Shown piece by piece: positions 36,301 to 48,024 of a DNA stretch of 64,000 nucleotides. Location of the stretch: the NCBI GenBank assembly GCA_024336345.1, contig JANFOG010000007.1:372001-436000 (forward strand), read 5' to 3'. Below the pieces are notes generated by a model, which was given only the letters and a program-made list of their open reading frames with translations, was not told where the DNA came from and searched no databases. A program made the translations under genes and the position numbers. The DNA is from Mariannaea sp. PMI_226 (taxonomy: Eukaryota; Ascomycota; Sordariomycetes; Hypocreales; Nectriaceae). Positions within the stretch are counted from its first letter, which is position 1. Every line of letters starts with the position of its first letter.

Positions 36301-37965
36301 GATGTCGCTTGCGAGCAATATCCGCGAGCATGAATTTGGCGAGGATGAATAAGCCGTCAACTTGTGCGTCCATGGCTTCGATCACCTCATATTTGAAGTC
36401 AACACTGAGGCGGCTGAGGACTCTAGAATGGAAGACACTCTCGGCGATGAAGGAGCTGACGTCTTTTGCATTGCGCTCAGGCGTCACATGGAGGGTGGTT
36501 ACTATTTGGCCTTCTCCAAGAGGATCGAGGCCAAATGTGACCTGTTCTGTCAAATGAGCTCTTCCAATGAGCGCGACTTGGACTCTGCAATGGTCTGGCC
36601 TTAACACCGACTCGTCGTCTGATCCTAGTTGTTCAAGGAGCTCGTTCACCTCATCCTGATCAGCCTCGTCAATGCCGTCGAGGAAAATAAATATGTTCTT
36701 CTCGCGCAAGTCTTCCTGGAATGGCTGTACTAGGAGCTTCCTGAACGCACTCGAAATGGTCTTGATCTCGTCGTTGCTGCGAAGGAGCTTGAGAAGCTGC
36801 TTTGCATAAAATGCGTCGCTCTCGCTGATCTGGTAGGCAATATCCCGGAGAGCCTGGAGGACCGATCTCGTTTCGGGGTTGTTGTCGCGGAAGTAGAAGT
36901 AGGCCAGGTGAGAGAGGTGTTCTGATCCCCAAGCGATTAGTCGGGTTGTGAGGAATGATTTTCCTGTGCCGGCAGCACCGCAGACCCAAAGATACGGGGT
37001 TTCCGCGTTCAACCAGGCTTGCAGGCCCTCGTCCTCGAGAATCCAGTCACCTGTTCCATCAACCCTTGACTTGTTAAACAAGGTAAAAAAGTCTTCTGGG
37101 AACGGCGAGGGCTCGAGGATTTCCTTGAGTTTGTCCTTGTGTGCTGCGTTAGTTCGCTCTCGCGCCTCTGATCGTAAGTTGATGACATTCTGGTTGACTT
37201 GGTTGACAAGCTCTTCCACATGGTCGGTCTTGATGCTGATCTGCGAAACTCCCCCATACGTCTCGGCAATGACCTGCCTCTCTTCGCCTATGGTCAGTGC
37301 CTTGAGCTTTTCTAGAGCTGGTTTAACAGGGCTTTCGGCGCCGAAGAGGCTCTTGAAGTAAGCCTTGAACCGTCCACGGCGAACTTCCTTAGTGGCCAGG
37401 ACTATAACTTCAAACAATGTAGCCAGAATAGTTGTGAGTTTCTCCTTGAGAGGAATAGACATTTCATGCTTTATGTACACTTGCAGTCTTGAGGTGAAGT
37501 CCTTCTCCTGGTCAGCCATGGTGTGCACCTCATTTGGTGCGTGCGGGGGTGCTGGCGGAGCCCATCGCTTACCTTCAACTGCTCAAACAGCTCAACAATG
37601 GCGTCGTATGTGGAAGCAACATCGCGGGCGCCATTGATCAAGTAGAGAATAGCGCCAAAGATGCCTTCAGCGGGCTTAAACATGTCAGATGCTGCCCCTG
37701 AGACGATCTCCCCAATCACCTCGATCGGATCCAGAGCGGCGGCCAAGACGTCAAAGATTTTCCGCCGCTTGTCGCGAAACTGGGCGAACTTGGCATTGTG
37801 CAGGTCCAGCTGATTCTCCAGTTCCGATACCGACTTGACGGGAGGATTCAGGTAGTCCTCTAGGCGCTCGCTGGAGGATTCAGAGAAGCGCTTTGAGGCT
37901 TCGTCAACGATGGCGCTGAACTGGGCTTGCAGGCTGCTTGGACTCTTGATGATGTTTTCCCCCAT
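33371..37965 (-). CDS. NLR-like STAND protein: Goodbye-NACHT-TPR with Cys-rich C-terminus
   Basis: Predicted 1516 residues from exons 37573-37965 and 33371-37528; the 44-nt intron (GTAAGC...TGAG) keeps frame. The N-terminal ~200 residues match the fungal STAND 'Goodbye' effector-linked domain (GAILYLINGARDVASTYDAIVEL region). The NTPase follows, with Walker A GAAGTGKS near residue 315 and Walker B IFIFLDGIDE near 410. A basic Ser/Arg/Pro linker (about 650-740) has SPGRSPARSPAR repeats. TPR-like helical repeats cover about 990-1310, and the last ~100 residues include three CxxC pairs (CGQC, CEYC, CNKC), resembling a zinc finger. Such proteins act like animal and plant NLRs in fungal incompatibility and microbe sensing: the repeats sense and the NTPase oligomerises. 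The ligand and partner effector are unknown. The reading frame looks intact. Confidence 0.85.
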
Positions 37966-40096
37966 GATGCTGCGGGGGAAGCCGACGAAACGGCCTCTCT
38001 TTTTGGAGGGCGATTTTTTTTAAGTTAAAATAATAATAATAAAATAAAAAGAAATCGAAGGACGGGATACAAGAATTATGCTGCCTATGGTGAATGAGCG
38101 AAACTGGACAGGTTGAAAAAAGTTGTTGTATGCTTTGAGAGGGGCGCCTCGATGTGCAACAATTCAGGCATCGACAATATTCAGCAATCGTGGGGGCCGA
38201 AAAAGACGAGCAAGGCCCCCTGTGATGTCCGTGACAAAGGAGAAGAGGTAGAAGAAGTAGAAGTAGCAAATACCTTCGAGAGTTTATGATAATTCGCACT
38301 TGGGGTGCTTCAAACGGCTCGGTCCTGGCCGGTGAGTGGTTTCATCGCTGCATCTAGACACCCATCTCCTGAAGCAAATCAAGTTGGTGGGCTGGTTCGA
38401 AACCTGGGGTCCCGTCCTTTTGGGGTTTTGGATTAGTCTTTCATGCTGGGATCTTTTTCAGCCCTGAGGGTGCTTCTCTGGTTGTCTAGTCTTCTCAGCT
38501 TTGGCGTGAAATCACCTGAGCTAACAAGCGCCAGGTTGCCCCGAGCCTTACAGGGTATCTCATCCAATGATGGTGGCGGTGCTGTTGGTCGTCATCTTTG
38601 ACGATTCGTCATATTTCTCGGCGTAGGACTCAAACTACGAGGCAGCACTTTGCCACACGTTGGCCACGGGTTGAAAGTAGTGCCTAGACCGTCCCAATTA
38701 CAAAGTAGTACTATGTTTACTTTCGTGGAGCATTTGTTGTGTTTGGGTATCCTTGAAGTTTCCAATGTGTTCTTTTTGCTGGCGTGTTGCAGGGGGTCAA
38801 AGGTAAGCAAGTACCTATTCAATCACTTGACCTAGGTAAGATACCTGCCTACCTAATAGTTCTTCCTTCAACCCCACGGTTCGGCTGTCGCTCACGTCGG
38901 CAACGTCATGACGTACCTATATCTATTTACAGCATGCATATCAATACAAGAATATTCTTGCATGCTTGACTAGCTCCATTACTTGGGATTATACAAGACA
39001 GGAGATCCTATGTTATACTCAGAATAGGCGCCTTTTTTCCTGCTGTTGGTACCTACCTATGAATAGACCACCTGCAGTGTTGGTTGGGGTCGGGTGCTTT
39101 TTGCTTTGGACAAGTTCCTGGAGGCGGCGGCTACAGCCGTGACCTTAGGGCCCGGCCCGTTGTAACACAAATGGAACACAACTAATTCAGGCACTGGAAC
39201 CTGGCCAACTTTGGCCTACTTGACGTTGGTAGGTACCTGTAGTTCCCTGCAGGCGTTGATTCAGACCAAAGTTGGCTTTTCCTATTACAGACAACGACAC
39301 CAGCGGCTCGCTATGTTTCATGATTTACATCTTGGGTATTTTCAATCATGTTGTTGTGGTGGCTTTCAATTTTTTTTTCTTTTTTAAAAAAAGAGGAAGA
39401 AAAAAAGTCGAACCATACGTCTGATATTCAGGGGATTGGCTAATGAGTAATACCTGTATCCGAAGATATATTTCGTCCGCGGATGCTTACCGGGAACTTC
39501 GGTTATGGAAATTGAATTCCTATGATCCGCGTGATTTTCGCTTTGCTCACCAACTGCTACCCACATACGGATGCTCTTGTGTCGATGTGCTTACCGTCAG
39601 CGAGGGTCTCGGGCAGGTGCATGACCATAAGCAAGTTTTCCCAGGACCTTGGCAGTAGGGAATTCTTACAATGATTTGCCATTGTCGGGGCTTCATCTCC
39701 TTTTTTGAGATATCTCGACGAACGTTGTATCTGCAGTGTAACGAGTGACTCGTAGGGTCGCCACCAGGTGGCCCAGGCTGTGATAGCGACCACTCCTCCT
39801 GTAGATCACAATGTGGATTGGTGTGAATGTTTCAATCGAGTTCAAGAAGTCGAATCATGTTTGTCACTCCCACCGTAACATATCAAGAAGCCATTTGCAA
39901 TTTTTCGCTTTCATTGGCCGAATCATATATGTCCAGTTTCAGTTCCTCCCAAGAGGTCCTAAAAACGCACGGTGATTCACTCAGATGCCAAGCTGTTCTA
40001 TCAATCTTGATTTTAGGAAACTACATTTAAATACTTACTTTGCGCGTGACGATTCCAACAGGAGCTGATCCACCTACACAGGCGCAACGCCTGACA
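37966..40096. other. Long intergenic region
   Basis: Promoter of the STAND gene and 2 kb without any supported gene. Poly-T and A-rich runs at 39369-39400. Frames present are short and random in composition. Confidence 0.5.
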
Positions 40097-40168
40097 TCTT
40101 CCGTAGTATAGTGGTCAGTATGCAAGCTTGTCACGCTTGAGACCCGGGTTCAATTCCCGGCGGGAGAG
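40097..40168 (+). tRNA. tRNA-Asp (anticodon GTC), no intron
   Basis: A complete 72-nt cloverleaf. The acceptor TCTTCCG pairs with CGGGAGA (one G-U), with discriminator G. The anticodon stem CAAGC/GCTTG encloses TTGTCAC with anticodon GTC. The T-arm is CCGGG-TTCAATT-CCCGG. The internal B box GGTTCAATTCC is at 40147-40157 and an A-box-like TAGTATAGTGG lies in the D arm. Confidence 0.97.
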
Positions 40169-40203
40169 ATCCGCCACATGTGGTAACACATGCCTTTGAA
40201 TTA

Positions 40204-40212
40204 TTTTTTTTT
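40204..40212 (+). terminator. RNA polymerase III T-run terminator
   Basis: A run of nine T begins 36 nt after the tRNA-Asp 3' end. It is the first run of four or more T downstream, fitting a Pol III stop. Confidence 0.75.
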
Positions 40213-40613
40213 CAATGCGATTTTACTTCGATGAATATTTTTGCTATTATATATATATTACGCTGCATTGCATATATTCTCTTCTAATACCTGCTGGACT
40301 AATAAATCTGTTCATCATAGTTTATTTGATTCCATATGAAGGCACGATCATGCATGCAAACCGATTCCTCGGCATGGTGTTTCTTTCGTACTTTGATGCT
40401 GTTACCACCAGTACCCGCAGCGAAATTCCTCTTCATTTTTCTCTGGACTTGCTTCCTTCATTTTGAGTTGATATGAAGCCAATGATAGGCGGAATCGCCA
40501 GTTTACCTACCATTCATCATATTCGCATACTTATCATCACTGCACCACTTTAGATATTGCTGCAACCCACCACTGAGAATATATGTTGCGAGACGGTTTT
40601 CAATGTCTTCAAA
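40213..40613. other. AT-rich intergenic region
   Basis: AT-rich sequence between the tRNA terminator and the end of the GH43 gene; no gene seen. Confidence 0.5.
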
Positions 40614-42584
40614 TTACATTTGGTCGCCTTCATTCACTTCCATTCTAATATCTGAGAAATCCGCTGGGTCCAGAACGGGCTCTCCCTTCCCGAGCGAGTA
40701 CAGGCCGAACATAACACCCGTGAAACTGCCACCCACAGGCGGCGCGACGGTGAGATCCCTTGCACTCACCGAGGATTCTAATGCTGAGTCCAATGTGCTA
40801 ATATGCAGAGAGTACGTGGTCGGAGTTGCTTCGATTTTGAACTTGATAGGTTGATCTCCACTGCTCGTCTCAATATCTCGAACGTTATCCTGTTTCAACT
40901 GTGAGATTAAGCCAAAAATATTTGGTTGAACATGTCGTGCCCATACCTCGGTCCCAATCTCATTACCCTGCTTTGGTTTGCGAATGATCGCCTTCCTTCG
41001 CACTTTGCCATCTTCTGTTACTGCAACGATGCCGATGGCTGCGTAAGAATATTGATTCCACCAAATCACCACGCCAGCCTCATACCCAGCTTTCCTTGGG
41101 CTGAATTCCATTGTAGCATGGAAAGTCTGGTTATATGAAGTTTGTTTCCGCAAAAGCATGGCTGGTGATTCTGGGCTGGAGAGGTCATAGCAAGTCCCGT
41201 AAAGCCTTAGAGACCCTGGTTTCTCCGCAAGGCTATATGATTGCTTCAGAGGGGTATCTGGGATGGGTCAGCGAGTGACTATTTGTTTTCTGTCGTCGGA
41301 ATAATCTACTTTTCTGGTACCATCCGAGCTCAAGCGTCTCCTTTGATAAGTCAGCCGCCCACCGTTTCTCAGAAATGACCGCCTGTGTTGGGATCAGAGG
41401 GCCTCTTCCTGCGGTCTTTAACGTGATATTTTTGCCACTGTTGAATATTGGCCAGTCATCCTGCCATTCCACTGTGACTAAGAAGGACTCACGACCTAAA
41501 GGGATTGTCAGTCAAGAACAGCGTGTGAGGATGGGAGTGATTATGTGAATACCCATTTGTGGCTCCAGGAAATCTCCCGTATCTTTTACCGGGCGGACTC
41601 CAAGGAACACAGCCCACCAATCTCCGTTTCCATCCTCAAAGATATCGGCGTGACCGGTCCTTTGAACTTCCTCATCAGGTCCGTTATACCAGAGAGGCTT
41701 TCCTTGGCCTTCCCACGGACCGTATGGGCCGTCGCGGCTACGAAACACCCACTCTTGGTGTCCGGCTTCGGTGCCTCCTTCGGCAGTAAAAAGGTAGTAA
41801 TAATCCCCGCGTTTATACAAATGTGAGCCTTCCGCAATACCGTGAGGTGATTCTCTAATGACTTTGGGAGGAGTAAGTGTACGTCCAGTTGGCAAATCAA
41901 TTTCCGAAATATGAATGCCAAAGTCTTTGAGGTTGGAGCTGGGGTCTCGCCAAGCGGTTCTCATTGTTGTCGAAAGATAGACCTTTCCGTCGTTATCCCA
42001 AAAGAGCTGAATGATTTGATTTTGAGATTTAGTAAAGATAACAAAATAGATAGATATGATACGCAACCACGGGTGTCCTTACGTCTTGGTCAAAACCGGG
42101 ATTGTCAAAGTAGACTGGGTCAGACCATGTATTCTCATCCCAGATATTATCAGTCCAGACATAAAATCCGCGGGGAAAAATTCGTTCCTATTGAATTCTG
42201 TTTAGTATTCTTGAAGGCAATGGCATAATATATACCTCTTACATCAGAAGCAGGTCGATACCTCTGGAAAAGGCCGTTCGCGAGGTACCATCTCTTCTCC
42301 TCTGCTCGATACCTCAAAGTGCTAGCCCAGCTCCCTGCGCCTGGCTCAACAGTCCGCAGTTCGAGTTGACTCCGTCTAGTCAGAGCATGACCGATGAGTC
42401 TCCAGTCAATAAGATTGGTAGAGGTGTAAATTGGACATCCCGGGAAAAGATCGAACGTTGATGTGCTGAGAAAAAAGGTTGTGGGCGTGGTGTCGGTAGC
42501 GGGCACGACACAAATGGTTGGATCAGGATTGAAACCCGAGATGATGGGATTATTGAAAGTTACAGTTTGCGTTTCGGTTTTCAT
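40614..42584 (-). CDS. Glycoside hydrolase family 43 (beta-xylosidase / arabinofuranosidase type)
   Basis: Predicted 576 residues from five exons: 42243-42584, 42083-42187, 41553-42006, 41310-41495 and 40614-41257. The GH43 five-bladed propeller comes first, with the general base D21 in FNPDPTI, the LFWDNDGK block near residue 150 and the general acid E208 in HGIAEGSHLYK. The C-terminal ~200 residues form the beta-sandwich domain common in GH43 beta-xylosidases. There is no signal peptide, so the enzyme is probably intracellular and acts on imported short oligosaccharides. For intron 1 the GTAAGA donor at 42242 was chosen over a nearby GTATAT because only it keeps the frame. The exact sugar specificity is not readable. 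Confidence 0.9.
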
Positions 42585-43711
42585 AGCTGCAAGTATATCT
42601 CCAATATTCAACTAGGAAATTCAAAAAAACAATTATTTAGTGAACCGATAACCAAGTACGAGCTGGACGTTCGATTTATATCCCAAGACAAGCAGCTTTC
42701 GGGGGAACTTACACTACAGGTATTCATACTGAAGTACGGAAAGATAATTTTCCGTCAATCAGGTGCAAGCAGTGAACCCCATATTTCTTGGACGATGGCC
42801 AAGGGATCGCTCGGTTCCACGACATCATAGGCTCGGTGATTGGAATATACTCGTAGGGCCTGAGTTGATGTTGGAATGCATGCATGCGTTGATTTTGAGT
42901 ATTTTAAATTTGTATTTCAGCCATAGAAAATTATGAAATCTGATTTTGGTATAGTGTTGACTTATTTGATAGAACTCCAGGATATGTATGGTGGCAGTTG
43001 TCTGCTCTCCTTGTTACCCAAGTTCGAACTTGGTATCGTATATGTCAATTTATAGTTTTATAGATGTAGGGTATATAGTCAATGATTTATGTATACATTC
43101 TGCTGATTGCTATGCAATTCTGCTATCAATTCTGTCTCATTCTAAGTATCTTTATCTTTCCAATGTGTCGTTTCTTTTTCAACCATGCCGAAAACATGCA
43201 CATCGTTCAAGCTTTTCATTATGGCCAATCAATCACTTAAAAGCTGTTTTATGGTAAGCATAATCCTTGTCAAAGGTTGGATATTATCGAGGTTGTATAC
43301 AATGGGATGATGTGCTCCATAGGGGTAATCCCCCGATGACACGCATTTGAGTACCCAAACCCGTGCTCAACTGCCGAACTGACATTTAGTGTCCCCGCGC
43401 AGCACCTCACACAGGTCCATACATATTATTCATGTTTTCTTTCATTATTTCCAGTTTTCTTCCGGCCTGCTGACCATACAGCGCATAGAGCAGAATGCCC
43501 GACCCATTCCCGGGAGTAGTCCTTCACTTGTCCGCTGTCAGCTAGCTCAAAGCCCCCGCATCGCTTAGAACTAAGTAAATAGGTCGTGACCCCCCTCTGA
43601 TGACGACTCGACGGAAGCAGTTCGCGATTTATCTTGGCCTTCGAACTGAGCTCTTGTTTTGTAAACAGAGCTTCTTGAGTACTTCCAAACTCTCTAGAAA
43701 GACACACCAAC
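42585..43711. other. Divergent promoter region of GH43 and MetE-like genes
   Basis: AT-rich for 42850-43270, with a C-rich stretch near 43328-43335 and one AACCCG at 43358-43363. No gene supported. Confidence 0.5.
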
Positions 43712-45145
43712 ATGTCGTCTTCCACAAAACCAGCCGCTCCATTCAGGGCGGAGCATATGGGATCCCTGCTACGACCCCAACGACTGCTTGACGTTAGAGA
43801 AAGGGTCCGTGACCAGGGTGTCTCTGCTGAGGATGCAGGGCTTCCAGCTGTTGAAAAGGAGGCCATTACCGAAGTTGTCAAGATGCAAAGTGACCTGGGA
43901 TTCAAGGCTGTTACCAGTGGAGAGTACAACCGTACTCGCTTCTGGGGACTTATGTGGGATGAGTTCGAGGGTACCACTCGGCTCCAGGATGCTGACGCGA
44001 GCTTGTTCCGTCTCTATCATCCCGACGTTGTCAGCTTGATCGAAAAAGATCGCCAAGTTATGCCCGGTGACTCTGTCATCGCGGGCGGCAAGCTGCGACA
44101 CAATCCTCAGAAGTCTGTGTCCAACCTGCATGAGCTTCGTCTTGTTCAACAAGCCCTTCCAGAGGAAGAATGGGCCAACATCAAGCTTACTATCATTAGT
44201 AAGAATCATTGACTGTCGATATGGAGTATGAGCTCCGACTAATTGAGCCTTGCAGCCCCTGCCTGGTTCCATATGAGATATAGCCAAGGAAAAGCATACA
44301 GCTCTGAGGCCTATAGCAACGACGCCGAGTACTTCAAGGATGTTGCCAAGGTCTACCAAGCCGAATTAGACCAGTTGTACAAAGCTGGCCTGCGAAATGT
44401 CCAGTTTGATGACCCCGGAATGGCCTGTAAGTTCAGAAACAAATATTTTTTCATGATTCGAGAGATTTTCAGGGCGATTCTGATGTTGTAATCCAGACTT
44501 TTGCTCTCAGAAGTTCCGTGATGGCTGGGCCGCCGATTCCAACAACATTGGCAGTGTTGAGGATCTCCTTGACGCTTACATTGAACTCTACAACGAATCT
44601 ATTTCTAAGTGCCCCCCTGATATGCATACTGGCATTCATCTGTGCCGAGGCAACTTTGTAAGTGCTTCTCCTTTTTCTCACAGCGATTATAGTATCACCA
44701 TGAAATGAAAAGTGTGCCAACCGTGCAAACTACGCAGATTGGTGGTCGCCATTTTGCCGAGGGCGCATATGACATTATTGCGGAAAAACTTTTCAAAAAG
44801 CTCAACGTCAACACTTTTTATCTCGAATACGACACTGAACGCGCAGGTGGGTTTGAACCTCTGCAGCATCTCCCCAAGAACAAGAACGTAGTCGTTGGCG
44901 TCATTAGCACCAAGCTCCCTCAGTTGGAGAACAAGGAGGAAATGAAGAAACGAGTTCTCAGTGCTGCTGAATGGGTGGCCAAGGGAACAGGTGAGACTCG
45001 CGAGGAGGCTCTGAAGAGGGTGAGCGTGAGCCCCCAGTGCGGCTTTAGCACCCACGAGTCTGGTTATCCGCTGGGTTTGCCTGAGGAGAAGGCTAAGCTT
45101 GCTCTTGTGAGAAGCATTGCCGATGAGATCTGGGGCGAGCCTTGA
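43712..45145 (+). CDS. MetE-like (cobalamin-independent) methyltransferase, single catalytic domain
   Basis: Predicted 408 residues from exons 43712-44198, 44256-44426, 44497-44657 and 44738-45145, all in frame. It matches the C-terminal catalytic barrel of MetE: RAEHMGSLLRP at the start, QFDDPGMA, then HLCRGNF and SPQCGFST, which hold the His/Cys and Cys zinc ligands. The N-terminal half of full-length MetE (about 760 residues) is absent, as in the stand-alone UROD/MetE-like family. It may transfer a methyl group to a thiol, or have another zinc-dependent role. The true donor and acceptor are unknown. It lies beside accessory metabolic genes, not methionine genes. Confidence 0.87.
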
Positions 45146-45784
45146 TTTGGTGTCTACTTCAGAAAGCGATGTTAATTCGCCTATGCCATTGTATCCCCTT
45201 CTATATTAGCTGCAGATATATATAGTTCAGCATAATATGAATTGGCATTACGTATCATGCTTGATTGAAGCATACGAGTGGCGGAAAGTTCGGAGGATGG
45301 GGCTTGGTAATCAAGACCGCGTTATTTCAGCTTCAAGGTGCATCTCTCAGGCGAACGATGCTTCATATAATGCCGAGTATGGCTTCTTTCATCCCTCGGC
45401 CCGTCTCTTTACCGGCATGTTAGAAGACCCGCTACTGTCCAACCGGATGGCGACTACCGTGGTTAGCCGAATTATAAACTGGTCGACTCGTGAGCCACTT
45501 TCAAGCTTACATCCTCATTATCTCTCGTTTTTTTTGGTTGTGCTCGCTGATCAGCTCTCAGCCAGGAAAAAATCGAGGATATCTCAAGCCAGATATCTCA
45601 TCGTTGACGCCTCAATCGCTTTTTCTTGTAAACCCACATCCCAGAACGCTAGCCGGGTATCTCGTAAGCCACCCCTCACCGCGAAGGATTGGAATGCAGG
45701 TACAGTGCTATATAAAGAAAGATAGAAGGAAAATCATTTCGTCCTAGTCCTGATAACGTGACCTAGACTTCCTGCAGCATCAAA
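45146..45784. other. Intergenic region
   Basis: 3' flank of the MetE-like gene and promoter of the alpha/beta hydrolase. The open frame at 45237-45725 has no recognisable family and ends just before the hydrolase; rejected. Confidence 0.5.
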
Positions 45785-46890
45785 ATGTGCGACTTCTCTC
45801 ATTATGGCGGAATAAGCGAAGAATGGCTCGCAGTGGAAACAAACCTGCCGCCCCCAGCAGATCAAGAACTGTCACTCTCTGAGCTCAAGAAACTAACGAA
45901 CCGGGAAAGAGAGGAACAGTCTTCCCGGGCGATGAAATACTTAGCTCAGAGAGTGAATATTCAAAACCACATCATCCCGACCCGGGACGGAAGCTTCATT
46001 GAAGCCCGTAGCTACCGCCCGGTCAACATCCCGAATGAAACTCCTCTGCCTGTATACATACATTTGCAGGGCGGCGGTTTCATGTTTGGATCTTTGAATG
46101 GTGAAGATGCCATTTGTTCCAGAGTTGCCTCCAACTCCCAAGTTGCTGTCCTCAACATCAACTACAGACATACACCTGAGTTTATTTACCCGACTCCTTG
46201 GCATGACGCTGAAGATGCCCTCAATTGGGCACACAAGAACATGGCCACGTTTGCAGGTGACCCACATCGAGTTATTCTTGGGGGAATATCTGCAGGTGCA
46301 TGGGTTGCTGCATCTTTGACGCTGCAGAAGCATCTGGAAGCAGACCCAAAAACACCTCCACTGGCAGGCCAAGTGCTTATGATCCCATGCCTGGCTTATC
46401 CAGATTGCTATGAGCCACAACTGAAGAAGATGAAACACCCATCCGTCTCTTCCTACAAGCAGAATGAACAAGCTCCCATGCTTTCTGTGTCAGATCTCAG
46501 ATTCTTTTCAGACCTGTTACAGATCAAAAACCCCGATGTCAAAGACCTCAAGCTGAACCCCGGAAATGTATCGCCAGAGCAGGTAGTGGGGATGCCACCA
46601 ACGGTCCTCGGAATAGTAGGACTGGACCCTCTGAGAGATGAGGCGTTACTATACGCCAAGATGTTGACCGAGGCTGGGTGAGTAGCGGTCTGTATTCGTG
46701 TCGTAGAAGCCTGCTGACGTATCATAGAGTACCGACAGATGTGAACTTATTTGTAGGATTGCCACATGGATTCCGGTGGTATGATGACCAGATTCCTGCT
46801 TCTAGGCGATGGGACAGGGTCGTCGAGGAGGGCATCGTCTGGGCACTCACGAAGCCGGTACCCAACAACGAGTTCCATATAAAGACCTGA
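45785..46890 (+). CDS. Alpha/beta hydrolase of the HSL-like (fold-3) type
   Basis: Predicted 351 residues from exons 45785-46677 and 46728-46890 (intron GTGAGT...ATAG, phase 2). The nucleophile S169 lies in GISAGAW, the acid is in GLDPLRDE and the catalytic His in LPHGF on the second exon. The family's usual HGGG oxyanion motif reads QGGG here (YIHLQGGGF). There is no signal peptide. The enzyme should cut esters or lactones inside the cell. It stands between the MetE-like and hydratase genes and could be a tailoring step of the nearby polyketide pathway (inference). The second exon is short but completes the active site, which supports the splice. Confidence 0.9.
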
Positions 46891-47241
46891 TGAGTCCAGC
46901 CAGGCGGGAACTGAGCAGGGGTTGCATCGTATTGCTCACTACAAACAGCGCTGTATTGTGAACTTGATGAGAAATATGAGACAATGACAAACCTAGCTAG
47001 CGAGAATACTGTTGTTATTTGGCAAAAGCTTGAACTGATCTTCGGTGGAAAACATAGAGACTCACTCAGTTGTGCTTGGTTGAATTTGCGGTACCAATCT
47101 TCATTATTTCTAGAAGCATCACTAAATATTCTAGCGTAAAACACAAAAAAAACAACCTTGGTTCCTCATAATCATTCAAGCCCTCTTTTCGGTCATGAGA
47201 TTTTAATAAAAACATCTAATTTTTTTTTTCAAGCGAATGTC
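46891..47241. other. Intergenic between convergent genes
   Basis: 3' flanks of the hydrolase and hydratase genes; nothing else seen. Confidence 0.5.
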
Positions 47242-48024
47242 TTAGACGACATCGAACTCGATGGTGCCCCATCCCTCGAACGTGCAGGTCCATCGACCAG
47301 GCTTATCCATGGGGACGGCCTGCAGGCAGCTTCCGGGGAGAATAACCTGACCAGGAAGAAACTCGATATCCCACTCGGAGAGACGGTTGACCAACCATGC
47401 GAAAGCGGACAGGGGGTTGCCAAGGATGTTCTTGGTGTTGCCGGTCATGACCTCGCAGCCGTTGAACTTGAGGACTCCCTTGGTGTCGCGCAGCTCGAGA
47501 TCGGTGAGACGCTTGGGTGTGCCGCCGAGGATGACGTTGGCGGTAGAGCCGTTATCAGCCAAGGTATCCTCCAAACCGATCTCCCAGTTCTTCACGCGGG
47601 AGTCAATAATCTCAATGGCAGGGATGGCGTAGTCCACAGCGTTGATAATGTCGGCAACAGTGACGTTGGGACCCTTGAGGCGGCCCTTGAGGACGAAAGC
47701 GGGCTCCAGCTCAACATAAGGCTTGATGTACTGGTCTCGGCGGAGTGTGGTGCCCTCGTACACGAAGCCACTGGCGAGGAGGAATCCATAGTCGGGCTGA
47801 TCCAAACCGAAGGCATCCTGCATGACCTTGGCGATATTGCCAAGCTTGTATCCGACCAAGCGGTCGCCGTTCTTAACGGCGTTGTCCACAGTGACCTTGC
47901 CTACACGGAAAGCACTGTCGACGTCAAGTTTAGGCCATGTCTTGATGGGAGGGTCGATGGGAGTCTGAGTGAGACGTGCCTCTCGGAGGGCAGTGGAGAT
48001 TTCCTGAAGTTCTTTGTCTTCCAT
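47242..48024 (-). CDS. FAH-superfamily hydratase/decarboxylase (2-hydroxypentadienoate hydratase type)
   Basis: Single-exon gene for 260 residues. The C-terminal fold is that of fumarylacetoacetase relatives; metal-binding acidic residues sit in YVELEPAF and AIEIIDSRVKNW. VGYKLGN, GFLLAS and GNTKNILGNPLSAFAWLVN resemble the hydratases and decarboxylases of bacterial meta-cleavage pathways (MhpD, DmpE and DmpH types). These act on 2-hydroxy-dienoates or 2-oxo-enoates with a divalent metal. The protein is too short for a full fumarylacetoacetase (about 420 residues). It is divergent from the Zn2Cys6 regulator, which suggests a regulated catabolic or biosynthetic step. The exact substrate is unknown. 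Confidence 0.88.
   Translation of the reverse strand: MEDKELQEISTALREARLTQTPIDPPIKTWPKLDVDSAFRVGKVTVDNAVKNGDRLVGYKLGNIAKVMQDAFGLDQPDYGFLLASGFVYEGTTLRRDQYIKPYVELEPAFVLKGRLKGPNVTVADIINAVDYAIPAIEIIDSRVKNWEIGLEDTLADNGSTANVILGGTPKRLTDLELRDTKGVLKFNGCEVMTGNTKNILGNPLSAFAWLVNRLSEWDIEFLPGQVILPGSCLQAVPMDKPGRWTCTFEGWGTIEFDVV

Noticed and set aside
45237..45725. 162-codon frame upstream of the hydrolase
   Set aside because: No recognisable family; it lies in the hydrolase promoter and has untypical composition.
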